DNA of 8,206 bases from Bradyrhizobium sp. (GTDB taxonomy: Bacteria > Pseudomonadota > Alphaproteobacteria > Rhizobiales > Xanthobacteraceae), in assembly GCA_028290165.1 (NCBI GenBank), contig JAQGKJ010000606.1, positions 1 to 8,206 of the forward strand, read 5' to 3'. The notes below the pieces were generated by a model. It was not told the DNA's origin and did no database searches. It saw only the letters and a list, made by a program, of their open reading frames with translations. Numbering within the stretch: the stretch's first letter is position 1; the number at the start of each line of letters is the position of its first letter. Made by a program: the position numbers and the translations under genes. Positions 6,625 to 8,206 of the stretch are shown piece after piece.

Positions 6625-7455
6625 GTGAACCGAATTGTTGGTCTGGTTGTGGTGCTTTTGTCGGTTTTGCTGCCTGCCGGTATCTGCCAGGCGCAATCAG
6701 GCAAGGCCGGCGTCGAAAAACTTTACATCCTCAATTGCGGCGAAGGCGTTGCGGGCGACATCTCCCGCTGGTCGCCCGGTGTCAACGAGGGCAAGTCGAT
6801 GGACTTCGTCGACAATTGCTACCTGATCAAGCACGCGCAGGGCTGGTTCTTGTGGGACACGGGCGTTGCCGACGCCGTCGCGGCCATGCCGAACGGCCTT
6901 GCTCCGGCCGATCCGAAAGCCGTTTACTGGCACCGCCCAAAGACCCTGGCAGCCCAACTCGATCAGCTCGGAGTTAAACCCACCGACATCAAGGCGATGG
7001 CGGTCTCGCATACCCACCCCGACCATATCGGCAATGTCGAGATGTTTCCGACGGCCATGCTCTACGTGCAGAAGGCCGAATACGAATGGCCCGGCGCCAA
7101 CGATGCGCCACGGTTCAAGCCGGAGCATCCGGTCACCGAGCTGGTAGGCGACCGCGACGTATTCGGCGACGGCGGCCTGACCATCCTCTCGACGCCGGGG
7201 CATACGCCGGGCCATCAATCCCTGCTGGTAAAACTGCCGAAGACGGGCGCAATCGTCCTTACCGGCGATGCCGTGCATTTCAAGAGCAATTGGGACAACC
7301 GCGGCGTCCCCGTGAATAACGCCAGCAAGGAGCAGACGCTGGCCTCCATGCAAAAGATCTCGGAGACGCTGACGAACGAAAAAGCGCAGCTCTGGATCAA
7401 TCACGACAAGGCGCAGCGCGACGGCCTCAAGATGGCGCCTGAATTCTACGACTGA
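6625..7455 (+). CDS. exported metallo-beta-lactamase-fold hydrolase, AHL-lactonase-like
   Basis: A 276-residue protein with a Sec signal peptide (hydrophobic core about residues 4-20, likely cut after CQA at 21-23), so it should act in the periplasm. The mature part is a metallo-beta-lactamase fold with a full two-zinc ligand set: HTHPDH (His129, His131, Asp133, His134), His197 in TPGHTPGHQSL, Asp215 in LTGDAV, and His260 in INHD. The TPGHTPGHQSL signature and general layout match N-acyl homoserine lactonase-type enzymes, which open lactone rings of quorum signals. However, many relatives hydrolyse other esters or lactones, so the substrate is inference. Where the Bacillus lactonase AiiA has an active-site Tyr three residues after the bridging Asp, this protein has His218. 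The GTG start is fixed by GGAGGAG upstream. It converges on the TauE/SafE-type gene with 18 bp between stops. Confidence 0.87.
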   Translation: MNRIVGLVVVLLSVLLPAGICQAQSGKAGVEKLYILNCGEGVAGDISRWSPGVNEGKSMDFVDNCYLIKHAQGWFLWDTGVADAVAAMPNGLAPADPKAVYWHRPKTLAAQLDQLGVKPTDIKAMAVSHTHPDHIGNVEMFPTAMLYVQKAEYEWPGANDAPRFKPEHPVTELVGDRDVFGDGGLTILSTPGHTPGHQSLLVKLPKTGAIVLTGDAVHFKSNWDNRGVPVNNASKEQTLASMQKISETLTNEKAQLWINHDKAQRDGLKMAPEFYD

Positions 7456-7473
7456 AAAAGCTGCTCGAGTGCC

Positions 7474-8205
7474 CTAAATAATCAGCACGATCCCCGACGC
7501 CAGCAACAACACCAGCACGACTTTGCGGAACATGGCCTCATCGAGGCGGCCGAACAGTTTCAGGCCAAGCCAGGTGCCGGCGAGCAGGGCCGGCAGTCCC
7601 ACCAAGAACAGCTTGATCGTGTCCGCGGTAATGGCGCCCCTGGCGCCGATCCACAGCGCGCTCATCAGGAAGGTAGCGACGGCTACCGGCTGAAACACCG
7701 TGCGCTGCACGTCCTTGGGCCAGCCGCGCAGGCCGCACCAGATGGTGACGAGGATGCCGGCAAGCCCGGTGATGCCGCCGAGCACGCCATTGAGGAAGCC
7801 GACGCCGGCATCGACCGCGGCGCCGCCCGCCTTGACCGGATTGATTGCCGGCCGAAACAGCGCATAGAGGCTGTAGAGCACCAGAAACGCGCCGACGCCC
7901 ATGCGCGCATGCGCGGGATTGGCCCAGGTCAGGATCGTGACGCCGACGGGGACGCCGAGCGCAGCACCTGCGACGAACGGCCAGAGCTTTTTCCAGTCCA
8001 GCGCGCGACGCAGTTTCCAGACCGCAAAACCCTGCACGATCAGGCCGAACGCGATGATCAGCGTGGCCGTCTGCAGGGGGCTCAGAACGTAGAGCCAGAT
8101 CGAGGCCGCGACCAGGCCGAACGCAAAGCCGGACAGGCCCGCGACCAGCGCGCCGGCGAATGTTGCGAGAAGAAAGATCGGAAGTTCGAGGGGAATGCCA
8201 TCCAT
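7474..8205 (-). CDS. TauE/SafE-family membrane permease
   Basis: A 243-residue inner-membrane protein with about eight hydrophobic helices. It shows the internal duplication of the TauE/SafE family: an N-terminal GLSGFAFGLVAAS (about 23-35) is echoed in the second half by GFLNGVLGGITGLAGILVT (about 134-152), followed by the W..GLRGWPK segment typical of the family. Members are proposed exporters of sulfite, sulfoacetate or other organic anions; the substrate here is unknown. The stop is TAG at 7474-7476. The ATG at 8205 is one base from the window edge, so its ribosome binding site and any longer upstream start cannot be seen, although the length already fits the family. No sulfur-metabolism gene is visible beside it. 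Confidence 0.88.
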   Translation of the reverse strand: MDGIPLELPIFLLATFAGALVAGLSGFAFGLVAASIWLYVLSPLQTATLIIAFGLIVQGFAVWKLRRALDWKKLWPFVAGAALGVPVGVTILTWANPAHARMGVGAFLVLYSLYALFRPAINPVKAGGAAVDAGVGFLNGVLGGITGLAGILVTIWCGLRGWPKDVQRTVFQPVAVATFLMSALWIGARGAITADTIKLFLVGLPALLAGTWLGLKLFGRLDEAMFRKVVLVLLLASGIVLII

Positions 8206-8206
8206 G

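Noticed and set aside
6697..7404. 235-residue minus-strand frame opposite the hydrolase
   Set aside because: It mirrors the hydrolase codons and has no domain, while the plus-strand frame carries all the metal ligands.
7456..7473. Possible bidirectional terminator between the convergent hydrolase and permease genes
   Set aside because: The 18-bp gap has no convincing stem followed by a T run. The short GAGCAGC/GCTGCTC-type matches are too weak to call.
1..8206. CRISPR array, mobile element or phage/defence island
   Set aside because: No regularly spaced repeats, transposase, integrase, recombinase or terminal inverted repeats are visible. The cyclase domain is not paired with the effector genes of known cyclic-nucleotide defence systems.

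Overview
The window reads as chromosomal DNA of a high-GC alphaproteobacterium. A Bradyrhizobium-like (Nitrobacteraceae) host is my best guess, from codon use, the many TTG/GTG starts, and the zinc-ribbon/cyclase/AAA/TPR regulator, a type I recall as common in rhizobia. No tRNA, rRNA, insertion sequence, integrase or CRISPR array is visible. The species call is inference, not proof.

Layout. Positions 1-527 hold no convincing gene, only a possible gene end at the left edge, a GC-rich hairpin and two short palindromes. Next comes a tight plus-strand pair: an unrecognised 163-residue protein with a lysine-rich tail (528-1019, about 50% GC) and, 10 bp later, a class I SAM-dependent methyltransferase (1030-1725). 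Running against them, and overlapping the methyltransferase stop by 11 bp, is a 1066-residue minus-strand signalling protein (4915-1715). It has two zinc ribbons, a class III nucleotide cyclase domain, an AAA/STAND-type ATPase and a long TPR-like C-terminus. Its start is preceded by a 43-bp dyad that could fold in the mRNA leader.

An AT-rich divergent region (about 4970-5180) separates this regulator from a plus-strand series: a four-helix membrane protein broken by a single-base frameshift (5181-5629), an EamA/DMT transporter (5657-6535) and an exported metallo-beta-lactamase-fold hydrolase of the AHL-lactonase-like group (6625-7455). A TauE/SafE-type permease (8205-7474, minus) converges on the hydrolase with only 18 bp between the stop codons.

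How they work together. The 528/1030 pair is probably one transcript. The membrane protein and the EamA transporter may share another. The hydrolase has its own strong ribosome binding site and may be a separate unit. I see no clear single pathway. The region looks mostly like ordinary accessory chromosome. The items most worth a second look are the unknown low-GC gene with its methyltransferase partner, the structured leader of the cyclase gene, the unusual cyclase active-site residues and the frameshift.
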